Of a stretch of 64,000 nt of DNA, positions 1-10,712 are shown piece by piece. The notes below the pieces were generated by a model that saw only the letters and a list, made by a program, of their open reading frames with translations, made no database searches and was not told where the DNA came from. This DNA comes from Sphingorhabdus sp. SMR4y (GTDB taxonomy: Bacteria; Pseudomonadota; Alphaproteobacteria; Sphingomonadales; Sphingomonadaceae): assembly GCF_002218195.1 (NCBI RefSeq), contig NZ_CP022336.1, forward strand, positions 372,001 through 436,000, written 5' to 3'. Numbering within the stretch: the first letter of the stretch is position 1; every line of letters begins with the position of its first letter. The translations under genes were made by a program, and so were the position numbers.

Positions 1-30
1 TATTGAGGAAACAAACGGCAGACGATCCGC

Positions 31-120
31 TTATCTTTTGCCAATCGCTGTGCAAACAAACCGAGCCACCTCTGTATTCTCGATGGATGATGTGGGATTA
101 GTTAGGACGTTACGGGACAT
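31..120 (-). pseudogene. 5' stub of a primase gene
   Basis: Read on the minus strand from 120, the first 16 codons (MSRNVLTNPTSSIENT) match the start of the intact primase at 5312 almost exactly. The frame then leaves the homology and stops at 31-33. This is the outer edge of the inverted duplication: the transglycosylase-primase promoter region was copied here, but only the first codons of the primase came with it. The 30 bases to the left show nothing recognisable. Confidence 0.7.
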
Positions 121-209
121 TGAGGAGTTCCTTGCATCTGCGCCAGTTCTCCCCTTCCCGGCAGCCTCCCCTCTTCAACACGTAAGAAAACACTTTCCTA
201 CAGCTATAT

Positions 210-224
210 GTTCTATTTATGTTC
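210..224 (+). promoter_or_regulatory. GTTC-N7-GTTC box (LexA-type), transglycosylase promoter
   Basis: GTTC, seven bases (tatttat), GTTC. This matches the LexA box known from Alphaproteobacteria. It lies 33 bases before the transglycosylase start. A TTTCCTACAG element at 194-203 lies just upstream, as at the other sites of this type in the window. Confidence 0.6.
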
Positions 225-256
225 TCATCCGATTCGATACAAGATGGAGATGAATT

Positions 257-922
257 TTGGCAAAGATGCTATCAATAGGGCTGCTTACGATTACGCTGTG
301 CTCGAGCGTGGCATGGGCACAAGATGTGAGTTTACAGGAAAGCAATGGCGGTCCTACAACGGAACTTGGGGATCAGCAGGCCGATGAAAATTCAACGTTT
401 CAGCTATTCCAGCATGGAATTTGGCAGCCAGCAAATCCATTGCAAACCATCCCCAGAACATCTGCAGTTCATGATGATGCCAGAACCAATCTACAAAAGA
501 GAAAGCTTTCAAGGCTCAGCCGAACTGCTTCGTCCAGGCGGACTATCTATATATCCTCCATCCGGGCAGCGGAAAGGAAACACGCCCTCCCCTTTGGGTT
601 GCTCGACGCTCTAATTTGGCAGGAATCACGGTATAATCCAATGGCTGTAAGCCCAGCGGGTGCTGTTGGTCTGGCCCAACTTATGCCAGGAACAGCTTCG
701 GACCTTGGGGTACGCAATCGCTATGACCCTGTGGCCAACATTAACGGCGGTGCCCGCTATTTAAGGCAAATGTTGGACAAATTTGGCGGAATTCACTTGG
801 CGCTAGCGGCATATAATGCCGGACCGAATGCGGTGCAGCGAGCCAAAGGTATTCCTCGATATCGGGAAACCCGCGACTACGTGAAGAAGGTTCTAGCGCG
901 CTGGACAGAATCGGGACTGTAG
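257..922 (+). CDS. Lytic transglycosylase of the transfer system (VirB1-like)
   Basis: A 221-residue secreted muramidase-type enzyme that would open peptidoglycan for the conjugation apparatus. The N-terminus is a signal peptide (hydrophobic LLTITLCSSVAWA, cleavage near AWA-QD). The SLT domain fills the C-terminal half: catalytic Glu in WQESRYNP, then AVGLAQLMPGTASDLG and LAAYNAGPNAV. I chose the TTG at 257: GGAGAT lies about six bases upstream, and the inverted copy shares the TTG but has no ATG at the position of this copy's ATG at 266. The family assignment is firm. The link to conjugation is inferred from the shared box with the tra promoter and the diverged copy next to the primase gene. 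Confidence 0.88.
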   Translation: MAKMLSIGLLTITLCSSVAWAQDVSLQESNGGPTTELGDQQADENSTFQLFQHGIWQPANPLQTIPRTSAVHDDARTNLQKRKLSRLSRTASSRRTIYISSIRAAERKHALPFGLLDALIWQESRYNPMAVSPAGAVGLAQLMPGTASDLGVRNRYDPVANINGGARYLRQMLDKFGGIHLALAAYNAGPNAVQRAKGIPRYRETRDYVKKVLARWTESGL

Positions 923-1095
923 GACAGAGAACACTTGATTGTAGCGCGACAAACAGGATGATCAACGCGACAACCAAGATAAGAATCGGTCATAACGGCG
1001 TCGCCATGATGTTCGTCCTGGTTGTCGCTGACAAGGATTAATTTTGAGTTTGGTTGTCGCTGCGCGACAGCTCGTCCGATTTTGCTGGACTGAGC

Positions 1096-1122
1096 GTTGC
1101 CGGGCATGGAGTGCCCGGCAAC
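1096..1122 (-). terminator. Hairpin beyond istB
   Basis: A perfect 11-base inverted repeat (GTTGCCGGGCA, five-base loop, TGCCCGGCAAC) about 20 bases past the istB stop. There is no good T run on the minus strand, so termination is uncertain. Confidence 0.4.
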
Positions 1123-1141
1123 ATTTTGATGAGGCAACGCC

Positions 1142-3522
<2,381 letters not shown>

Positions 3523-3574
3523 TTACACGATCGGCCATGATCACCGACGGCGCGGTCCCTAAAGATCGCGCCGT

Positions 3575-3629
3575 CACCTTTGAGGATGTTGCCTGCGGGC
3601 TACGCCCGCAGGCAACATCCTCAAAGGTG
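3575..3629. repeat. Perfect 26-base inverted repeat upstream of istA
   Basis: Arms 3575-3600 and 3604-3629 are exact reverse complements separated by three bases (tac). The hairpin is GC-rich at its tip. It lies inside the IS21 element between the right terminal repeat and istA. It is far longer than an ordinary terminator stem and could block read-through transcription into istA. Confidence 0.9.
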
Positions 3630-3679
3630 AGTTCTTATCCTGATTGACGGCGCTTTTTCACCTAGATTGTCGCGCGACA

Positions 3680-4253
3680 CCGATCATGTAGGTGGCATGA
3701 TCCGGCAGCGCGGGATAGGTAAGTTTTGCACCGATATGATCGCTCATCTGACCTTCGCTTAAACACAGGACCAGCGGCCTACCGATCCCGTCACACACGG
3801 CATGGAGCTTGCTATTCAAGCCGCCCTTGGTGCGTCCGATATATCTGGAAACAGATCCTTTTTTAAAAGGCTGGCAGCGGTACGATGTGCTTTGAGATGC
3901 GTGGCATCGATCATCAGCACATCATCGGCATCGCTGGTAGCGGCCAGCGCAGCAAATATCTTGTTGAACACACCCATGCGGCTCCAGCGAATGAAGCGAT
4001 TATAGATCGTTTTATGTGGCCCGTAAGCAGCGGGGGCATCGCGCCAGCGCAGACCACCCTGGATGACAAAGATGATCCCGCTTAATATCCGCCGGTCATC
4101 GACCCTGGGAACCCCGTGCGATAACGGAAAATACGGCTCTATCCGGCGCATCTGCGCCTTGCTCAATATAAACAGATCACTCATCAGTGGCACCTCCTTT
4201 GAGGCCACCATTGAATCACAAAAATACCGCGGTGGGAATCCCTTTAATAGGTC
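3680..4253 (-). mobile_element. Truncated IS5-family (IS427-type) element
   Basis: The first reading frame (minus, ATG at 4184, stop at 3816) encodes the N-terminal part of an IS5 transposase: MSDLFILSKAQMRRIEPYFP ... GGLRWRDAP ... YNRFIRWS ... IDATHLKAHRTA. The second frame continues with GRTKGGLNSKLHAVCDG and runs into the IS21 end at 3679, losing the remaining catalytic residues. Two-frame organisation is usual for this group. The outer end is probably near 4253 but no partner repeat survives. Confidence 0.8.
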
Positions 4254-4255
4254 CT

Positions 4256-4721
4256 GACCCTAATGTTTCGTGACGTCCTCCCTGTTTTTTCCTCCAGTTT
4301 GAATGAGAGTTTTCCGGTATTGTAACCCTGATTATGAAGGAGCGTGCCATGAAGAAGAGTCGATATACTGAGGAACAAATTGCCTACGCGATGAAGCAGG
4401 CGGAGACGGGAACGCCGGTGGCGGAGGTAATCCGCCGGATGGGGATTTCGGAGCAGACGTTTTACCGCTGGAAGAAGCTTTACGGCGGGCTGGGTGTTGG
4501 TGAGTTGAGACGGCTCAAGCAGTTGGAGGACGAGAACCGGCAGCTCAAACGATTGGTTGCTGATCTCAGCCTGGACAAGCATATTTTGCAGGATGTTCTG
4601 TCAAAAAAAGTCTGAGGCCTGATCGGCAGCGCGAGATCGCCCGGTACGTCCAGTCGAGTCATGCGGTCAGTGAGCGCCGGAGCTGCGCCATACTGACCTT
4701 CGACCGGCGGAGCATAAGATA
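4256..4721 (+). mobile_element. Truncated IS3-family element
   Basis: This fragment holds the left end, the complete orfA and about 35 codons of orfB (RPDRQREIARYVQSSH and on). It breaks off at about 4721, exactly where homology to the lytic transglycosylase resumes. The left boundary is approximate. Confidence 0.75.
4349..4615 (+). CDS. IS3-family transposase OrfA
   Basis: An 88-residue protein with the HTH_Tnp_1 fold (KKSRYTEEQIAYAMKQAE, VAEVIRRMGISEQTFYRWKKLYGGL) followed by a leucine-zipper segment (LRRLKQLEDENRQLKRLVADLSLDK). The start is the ATG after AAGGAG. OrfA normally works as an OrfAB fusion made by -1 frameshifting. OrfB is cut here, so this copy cannot transpose by itself. Confidence 0.85.
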   Translation: MKKSRYTEEQIAYAMKQAETGTPVAEVIRRMGISEQTFYRWKKLYGGLGVGELRRLKQLEDENRQLKRLVADLSLDKHILQDVLSKKV

Positions 4722-5175
4722 CCCCAAGGTCCGAAGCTGTCCCTGGCATGAGTTGGGCAAGACCAACCGCACCCGCTGGACTAACAGCCATCGGATTATA
4801 CCGCGATTCCTGCCAAATTAGCGCATCTAGCAACCCAAAGGGAAGGGCATGTTTCCTTTCGGCTGCCCGGATCGAGGTTAGGTAAATAGACCGTCTGGAG
4901 GAGGTTGTTCGGCTAAGCCGCGTAAGTTTTCTCTTTTGTAGATTGGTTCTGGCACCGTCATGAACTGCCGATGTTTTGGGGACAGGTTGTAATGGATTTT
5001 CTGGATGCCAAATTCCGTGTTGGAATAGCTGGAACGTTGAATTTCCATCTGCCTGATTGTCGGGAGTTTCTGTTTCGGGAGTACCGCTGCTTTCCGGTAA
5101 ACTTGCTTCTTGTGCCCAAGCCGTGCTGGAACACAACACTATTGCTAGCAGTCCCATTGAGAGCTTCTTTGCCAA
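4722..5175 (-). pseudogene. Second lytic transglycosylase, 3' end lost to IS3
   Basis: About 150 codons of a transglycosylase closely related to the one at 257 (same TTG start, signal peptide and WQESRYNP active site). Homology ends after SDLGV, where IS3 orfB sequence begins. The residues that normally close the active-site groove (AAYNAGP) are missing, so it should be inactive. The two copies differ at many positions, so this is not a fresh duplication. This copy keeps the divergent arrangement with an intact primase gene. Confidence 0.85.
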
Positions 5176-5207
5176 AATTCATCTCCATCTTGCATCGAAT
5201 CGGATGA

Positions 5208-5222
5208 GAACATAAATAGAAC
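5208..5222 (-). promoter_or_regulatory. GTTC-N7-GTTC box between transglycosylase pseudogene and primase
   Basis: GAAC, seven bases, GAAC on the plus strand. This is the counterpart of the 210-224 box in the inverted copy. CTGTAGGAAAG at 5226-5236 is the matching TTCCTA-type element. The divergent spacer (5176-5311) should serve both genes. Confidence 0.6.
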
Positions 5223-5311
5223 ATACAGCTGTAGGAAAGCGTTTTCTTACGTGTTGAAGAGGGGAGGCTGCCGGGAAGGGGAGAACTGGCGCAGATGCAA
5301 GGAACTCCTCG

Positions 5312-6220
5312 ATGTCCCGTAACGTCCTAACTAATCCCACGTCATCCCTCGAGAATACTGCCAGACAGATTTGTGAAAAATTTTCAGGCTATTGGAAAAA
5401 TAGCAAAGGAATGTGCTGCTGCCCGGCACATGATGACAATACCCCATCGCTTGGAGTTAGCATCGGCCGGAATGCGATTCTTTTTCACTGTTTCGCGGGA
5501 TGTCCGCAGAAAGACGTGCTTGCGGGACTTGAGCGCCAAGGTGTGCCCGCACGCAGTCTGTTCAGCGGGAGCTCCGTTTCAATTCCCGCAGCAAACCCCA
5601 AAGAGATAAAACCAAGCGCCAATGCACAGCGGCTCTGGCGGCAGGCTCAGCGCCTGCAGGGAAGCATAGCCCGGACTTATCTCCAAAAGCGCCTGATTAG
5701 TATTACTTCCCCAGAATTGCGCTTCCTCGAACGCACGCCGCTTCGCCCCAAAGGCCATGTCCGCTTTTTACCGGCAATGCTGGCAGCGGTGCGCACAGAC
5801 GCTGAAATCATGGCCATTCACCGCACTTTCCTGCTTGCCGATGGTTCAGGCCAGGCCGATTTCATAAAACCCAAACGCGCGCTGGGATCCCTCGGCACCG
5901 GGGCCGTGCGCCTTTTTCCACCCAAAAATGGAGTTCTGGGATTAGCGGAAGGCACAGAAAGCGCCATGTCCGCGACGCAGCTTACCGGCATTCCGACCTG
6001 GGCGACGCTGGGCAATGAGCGTTTCGGGATCGTTACCATCCCGGAAAGCGTGAAGCGGCTTTATCTCTTCGTGGATCATGACGCTGGCGGCGACCTTGCC
6101 GAAGCCAAGGCCCGTGAACATTTTCAGATGCCCGACCGGTCGATTATAGCGCGCCGACCCGGTCAGCGCGGCGATGACTGGAATAACGAATTGTTTCGAG
6201 CAATCGCAGCTTCCACTTAA
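5312..6220 (+). CDS. Plasmid primase with CHC2 zinc finger and Toprim domain
   Basis: A 302-residue DNA primase-like protein. The N-terminal zinc-binding segment has Cys37-Pro-Ala-His40 and Cys60/Cys64 (HCFAGC). The Toprim half has the conserved Glu in GLAEGTESAM and the acidic pair in LFVDHDAGG. Such proteins are thought to prime the transferred strand or plasmid replication. The start is supported by AAGGAACTCCTCG just upstream. It is divergent from the truncated transglycosylase and followed after 98 bases by the large helicase gene. Confidence 0.85.
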   Translation: MSRNVLTNPTSSLENTARQICEKFSGYWKNSKGMCCCPAHDDNTPSLGVSIGRNAILFHCFAGCPQKDVLAGLERQGVPARSLFSGSSVSIPAANPKEIKPSANAQRLWRQAQRLQGSIARTYLQKRLISITSPELRFLERTPLRPKGHVRFLPAMLAAVRTDAEIMAIHRTFLLADGSGQADFIKPKRALGSLGTGAVRLFPPKNGVLGLAEGTESAMSATQLTGIPTWATLGNERFGIVTIPESVKRLYLFVDHDAGGDLAEAKAREHFQMPDRSIIARRPGQRGDDWNNELFRAIAAST

Positions 6221-6318
6221 CCCGGTCCACCCGTGACCCAGAGGAAAGGGGGCTTTTCCCTGATTATGCACGAGATGGCCGTCTGAGGTCTGTCCGTGCC
6301 TAACGGAGGAAAACCATC

Positions 6319-9300
6319 ATGACTCTACAAAACGCACAGTTGCAACTTGACGATACACAGGATCTGGCCAGCGAAATAATAATCAAGGCCGCTCAGGAAA
6401 TAACAGGTCGCCTCGGAACAGGTTCCCAAGTCACACGAAAAGACATCAACGCTATTTTCGAAACCCTCACCGGAAGCAGCGATGCGACCGATGGCTGGTC
6501 GGTAAAAATGACTGGCTGTGCCATCGAGCTGGCAGAGCTAATATGGCTTCGCGAACATTCCGGTATTTCACTCAATTCCGATTTTGCTGAAGTCGACAAA
6601 TGCTTCATGGCCCTTGAGCAAGTTCTTCCGCCACAACATAACCGGCATGATGACCAGATTGCCCTCCAGCAATTTTCGACCCCTACCCGGCTTGCCTGGG
6701 CGATGGCTTTGGCAGCGGGCATTTCGCGCGACGATATCGTGCTCGAGCCATCTGCCGGAACGGGAATTCTCGCCATTTGGCCGCATCTTGTCGGCGCGAA
6801 GCTGATCCTCAATGAGATTGATGACCTGCGTAGTGCTTGTCTAAGCGAGCTGTTTCCGGGCGCTGTGCTCTCCTCACACGATGGCGAGCTGATCAATGAG
6901 TTGCTTCCATCCCGCCACAATCCAAATCTCGTGCTTATGAACCCGCCATTTGCGTGTAGCGCCGAACGCGGAAAAGATGGTCGCTCGGCTCTGCGGCACT
7001 TGCGTTCTGCATGGCGGCGTATGGCAGTTGGCGGCCGGCTTGTGGCGATCATGCCCGAGGGATTCAGCGCCGCCAAATTTGCCAAAAGCGAACCGGCACC
7101 ATGTGCACTGCGCCTTGATGTGCGCATCATACGATCTTTTACACGCCGGGGAACCGGCATCACCGTGCGTCTTGTTGTCATCGACAAAATTGCTGCCGAA
7201 CAATGCGCAGCGCCAATCGACATCGCTGATTTTGAGGGTTTGTACGACGCCTGCTGCGCTTTGCCCGAGCGCGCCGCCTCAAAATCCACTGCGCAAACTT
7301 CCAGACCCAAAGCAAACCCACTCGCGCTTGTGTCGAGCTACCGTTCCAAACGCCCGGTCGCGCAAGTTTCAAAATCCTCACCAGACATGCAAATATTCGA
7401 AAAGCTCATCTTTGAAGTTCTCGACGATGCGGCACCAACGCCGGAGCAAAAAGGCATTTATCTAGCCTACCGGCCAAGCCGGATAACAATCGAAAATGCT
7501 CCTGTTCACCCGACACCGCTGGTGGAATCGGTGGCGATGGGGTCTGTTGCTGCACCAATCCCGCAGCACCAGCCGGTGGTTCCAGCTGACTGGCGGGAGA
7601 AACAGCTACTTTCCGATGCCCAGTGCGAAACGCTTATTTATGCAGTGAATGCCTTCGCCCGCGATTTGCCCGGAACTTACAGGCCAATCAACGAAGGCTC
7701 CGGGCTGGAACCGTCCGAAGAGGGTTTTCGCTACCGTACGGGCTTCTTTCTCGGAGACGGTACCGGAGCGGGCAAGGGTCGTGAGATTGCCAGCGTTATC
7801 ATGGACAGATGGCTGCAGGGCCATTGCCGCCATATCTGGGTCACCAAGAACGAAACCTTGCTCGAGGACGCCCGCCGGGACTGGTCAGCCCTTGGCGGCC
7901 TGCCGCTCGATATCCAGTCGCTTTCGAGTTGGAAACTGGGAAGGTCGGTTTCAATGTCAGGCGGGATTTTATTCGTCACTTATCCAACGCTGCGTTCGGG
8001 CCGGATGGATACGACAAGGCTCGCTCAAATATTGGAATGGGCAGGGGACGAATTTGACGGCGTCATCGCTTTTGACGAAGCCCATGCAATGGCGAATGCA
8101 CTGGGAGGAACAGGAAGCCGAGGCAAGGTCAGAGGATCGGAGCAAGGCATCGCTGGTCTGCGGCTCCAAAATCTTTTGCCCCGAGCGCGGATAATATATG
8201 CATCGGCAACCGGTGCATCCGATATTGCAAATCTTGGCTATGCGGCGCGCCTTGGGCTCTGGGGGCCGGAAACCGCCTTTCCAAATTATGATAAGTTTCT
8301 ATGCGATATCCGCGCCGGCGGCATATCTGCGATGGAACTGGTCGTGCGCGATCTTAAATCCCAAGGGCTTTATCTGGCCCGCGCCTTGTCCTTTGCGGGC
8401 GTTGAATATGAACTTCTCGAGCATGAACTTACCACAGAGCAGATATCGGTCTACGATAGTTATGCCGAGGCTTGGGCGATTATTCACAAAAATCTCGAGG
8501 CGGCCCTCGAAGCTACGCGGATCGTTGATGAGGATAGCGGCGATACGCTTAACCGAAATGCAAAAGCAGCGGCGCTTTCGATATTCGAGGGAACCAAGCA
8601 GCGTTTCTTCGCGCAGCTGCTGCTATCGATGAAACTTCCCAGCCTGCTCCCAGCGATCGAACAGGCATTGGAAGACAGACATTCCGCCGTTGTGCAGCTT
8701 GTCTCGACCGCCGAGGCCATGCTCAACCGCAGACTTGCCGATCTCAGCGCCGAAGAACGCGAACAGCTCGATATCGACCTGTCGCCGCGCGAATATGTGA
8801 TTGATTATCTGGCCAAAAGTTTTCCGGTCCGTTTGATGCAGGTGTTCCGCGATGATGACGGCAACTTGCGATCAGAGCCTATGTCCACTTCTGAAGGCCA
8901 TCCGGTGCTTTGCCCGCGCGCCGTTCAGGCGAGAGACGCGATGATCGAAAAGCTTTGTGCGCTTCCGCCCATTTGGGCGGCGCTTGATGCGGTAATCGAA
9001 CGTTTTGGAACAGACCATGTTGCCGAAGTGACGGGCCGGACCCGCAGGCTTGTCAATGGCAGCGACGGACGTCAACGCCTTGAACGCCGTACGGCGCGGT
9101 CGAATTTAGTCGAAGCTCAGAGTTTCATGGACGGCGAGAAGCGCGTGCTGGTATTTTCTGATGCGGGCGGGACAGGCCGGTCCTATCATGCCGATCTGGA
9201 CGTACAAAACCAGCAGCGCCGCGTGCATTTCCTTCTCGAACCGGGATGGCGGGCAGACAATGCCATACAAGGACTTGGCCGCACCAACCGCACCAACCAG

Positions 9301-10566
9301 GCATCCGCGCCGCTCTTTCGGCCCGTAACCACTGACGTCAAAGGCGAACGGCGGTTTATCTCCACGATCGCCCGGCGGCTCGATAGCCTTGGCGCATTGA
9401 CCCGCGGCCAAAGGCAGACCGGCGGGCAAAACCTGTTTAATCCGGCTGATAATCTTGAAAGCGAATATGCTCGCGACGCGCTCACTAGCTGGTTCCACCT
9501 GCTCTATGCAGGTAAATTGGATGCCGTATCACTGGACCGTTTTCAGGATGTCACGGGCCTTAAGCTTGAAACACCCGATGGTGATCTGGCTGAAAAACTG
9601 CCAACCATCCAGCGCTGGCTAAACCGGATACTCGCGCTGCCCATCGCTTTGCAGAATGCAATATTTGATGAATATCTCTCGCTGATTGAAGCCCGCGTGG
9701 AAGCAGCGCGCGAAGCGGGAACCTTGGATCTCGGCGTTGAAACGATTGCGGTTGATACATTTGAAATTATGTCGGACAAGCTGCTCCGAACGGACAGCGT
9801 CTCTGGGGCAACCACGCATCTTGTGACGTTGAAAACACAGCGCCCGCTCAAACCGCTTCGCTTCAAGCGGCTTTACAAGCTTTACGATTTCAGCCTGCCG
9901 CAAGTTCAATTATTACGCAATGCGCGCTCCGGGGGTGTCGCCCTTTCTGTTCCGACCCGGCGTATGATCACCGATGAGGGAGAGACGATCGAACGTCGCC
10001 GGCTGATCAGGCCGCTAAAAACGGTAAACTGGACACTCGAAGCTTTGTCGGAAAGTCTCTGGGAGCGGGTTGATTTCAAAATCTTTCGAAAAGGCTGGTT
10101 GGAGGAGGAAGAACAAGCGGCGTCCGAAACGGCCCATGAACGCGTTCATCTTGCCACCGGATTGCTACTGCCAGTTTGGAATAAAATTCCAGGAGAGTTT
10201 GTCCGTGTCACCCGTATTGCTGCGAGCGACGGGTGTTCGATCATTGGCCGCGAAATTTCCGAACTCGATATGGCTGATCTCGCACGGGCCTTTGGTCTCG
10301 ATCTTGATCAGACAATCAATCCCTCCCGGATTGCGGAAATGGTGATGCAAAGCGGCAAGCCGTTTTCAGTTCAATGCCATGATGACCTTATGGCCAAACG
10401 CTCACTGGTCAATGGCAGCCAGCGACTGGAACTGACGGGCTTTTCAGCCGAGCGTCTCAACTGGTATAAATCCAAAGGCTGTTTCACCGAGATTATCCGC
10501 TACCGCACGCGTCTATTCGTGCCGGTCAATGAAGCAGCGCAGATACTGGAAAAACTGGCGACCTAA
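6319..10566 (+). CDS. Methyltransferase/strawberry-notch helicase fusion protein
   Basis: A 1415-residue protein with GGAGG before the ATG. Residues about 115-215 form an adenine-methyltransferase-like domain (FSTPTRLAWAMA, LEPSAGTGILA, motif IV NPPF). Residues about 470-700 carry a superfamily 2 helicase core (Walker A GDGTGAGKGRE, DEAH box in FDEAHAM). The C-terminal helicase half has the strawberry-notch pattern (VFSDAGGTGRSYHADL, QGLGRTNRTNQ). Related giant proteins recur on alphaproteobacterial plasmids. The real activity is unknown. It could modify plasmid DNA during transfer, or counter host defences. Confidence 0.88.
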   Translation: MTLQNAQLQLDDTQDLASEIIIKAAQEITGRLGTGSQVTRKDINAIFETLTGSSDATDGWSVKMTGCAIELAELIWLREHSGISLNSDFAEVDKCFMALEQVLPPQHNRHDDQIALQQFSTPTRLAWAMALAAGISRDDIVLEPSAGTGILAIWPHLVGAKLILNEIDDLRSACLSELFPGAVLSSHDGELINELLPSRHNPNLVLMNPPFACSAERGKDGRSALRHLRSAWRRMAVGGRLVAIMPEGFSAAKFAKSEPAPCALRLDVRIIRSFTRRGTGITVRLVVIDKIAAEQCAAPIDIADFEGLYDACCALPERAASKSTAQTSRPKANPLALVSSYRSKRPVAQVSKSSPDMQIFEKLIFEVLDDAAPTPEQKGIYLAYRPSRITIENAPVHPTPLVESVAMGSVAAPIPQHQPVVPADWREKQLLSDAQCETLIYAVNAFARDLPGTYRPINEGSGLEPSEEGFRYRTGFFLGDGTGAGKGREIASVIMDRWLQGHCRHIWVTKNETLLEDARRDWSALGGLPLDIQSLSSWKLGRSVSMSGGILFVTYPTLRSGRMDTTRLAQILEWAGDEFDGVIAFDEAHAMANALGGTGSRGKVRGSEQGIAGLRLQNLLPRARIIYASATGASDIANLGYAARLGLWGPETAFPNYDKFLCDIRAGGISAMELVVRDLKSQGLYLARALSFAGVEYELLEHELTTEQISVYDSYAEAWAIIHKNLEAALEATRIVDEDSGDTLNRNAKAAALSIFEGTKQRFFAQLLLSMKLPSLLPAIEQALEDRHSAVVQLVSTAEAMLNRRLADLSAEEREQLDIDLSPREYVIDYLAKSFPVRLMQVFRDDDGNLRSEPMSTSEGHPVLCPRAVQARDAMIEKLCALPPIWAALDAVIERFGTDHVAEVTGRTRRLVNGSDGRQRLERRTARSNLVEAQSFMDGEKRVLVFSDAGGTGRSYHADLDVQNQQRRVHFLLEPGWRADNAIQGLGRTNRTNQASAPLFRPVTTDVKGERRFISTIARRLDSLGALTRGQRQTGGQNLFNPADNLESEYARDALTSWFHLLYAGKLDAVSLDRFQDVTGLKLETPDGDLAEKLPTIQRWLNRILALPIALQNAIFDEYLSLIEARVEAAREAGTLDLGVETIAVDTFEIMSDKLLRTDSVSGATTHLVTLKTQRPLKPLRFKRLYKLYDFSLPQVQLLRNARSGGVALSVPTRRMITDEGETIERRRLIRPLKTVNWTLEALSESLWERVDFKIFRKGWLEEEEQAASETAHERVHLATGLLLPVWNKIPGEFVRVTRIAASDGCSIIGREISELDMADLARAFGLDLDQTINPSRIAEMVMQSGKPFSVQCHDDLMAKRSLVNGSQRLELTGFSAERLNWYKSKGCFTEIIRYRTRLFVPVNEAAQILEKLAT

Positions 10567-10712
10567 GTGCTGCCGCTCTCCCCCAATTTCAAACCACCAG
10601 AAAGCGAACGCGTGATCCCTAGCAATGAGAGGGGAGGAGGCTTGGCTCTTTTGAACCCGGTTTTGGCGATGGTCGCAGAAAATCGTTGGTTCGTTTCTTC
10701 AGGAGTTATAAA

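Noticed and set aside
38-253. A 71-codon plus-strand frame before the transglycosylase
   Set aside because: It covers the promoter region and the reversed primase stub, which are accounted for by homology with the 5160-5357 arm.
4480-4721. Extension of the second transglycosylase frame across the IS3 junction
   Set aside because: The last 80 residues are antisense to IS3 OrfA/OrfB and do not belong to the enzyme.
6393-7310. A 305-codon minus-strand frame inside the helicase gene
   Set aside because: Antisense to the methyltransferase domain and rich in Arg/Ser, as expected for a shadow frame.
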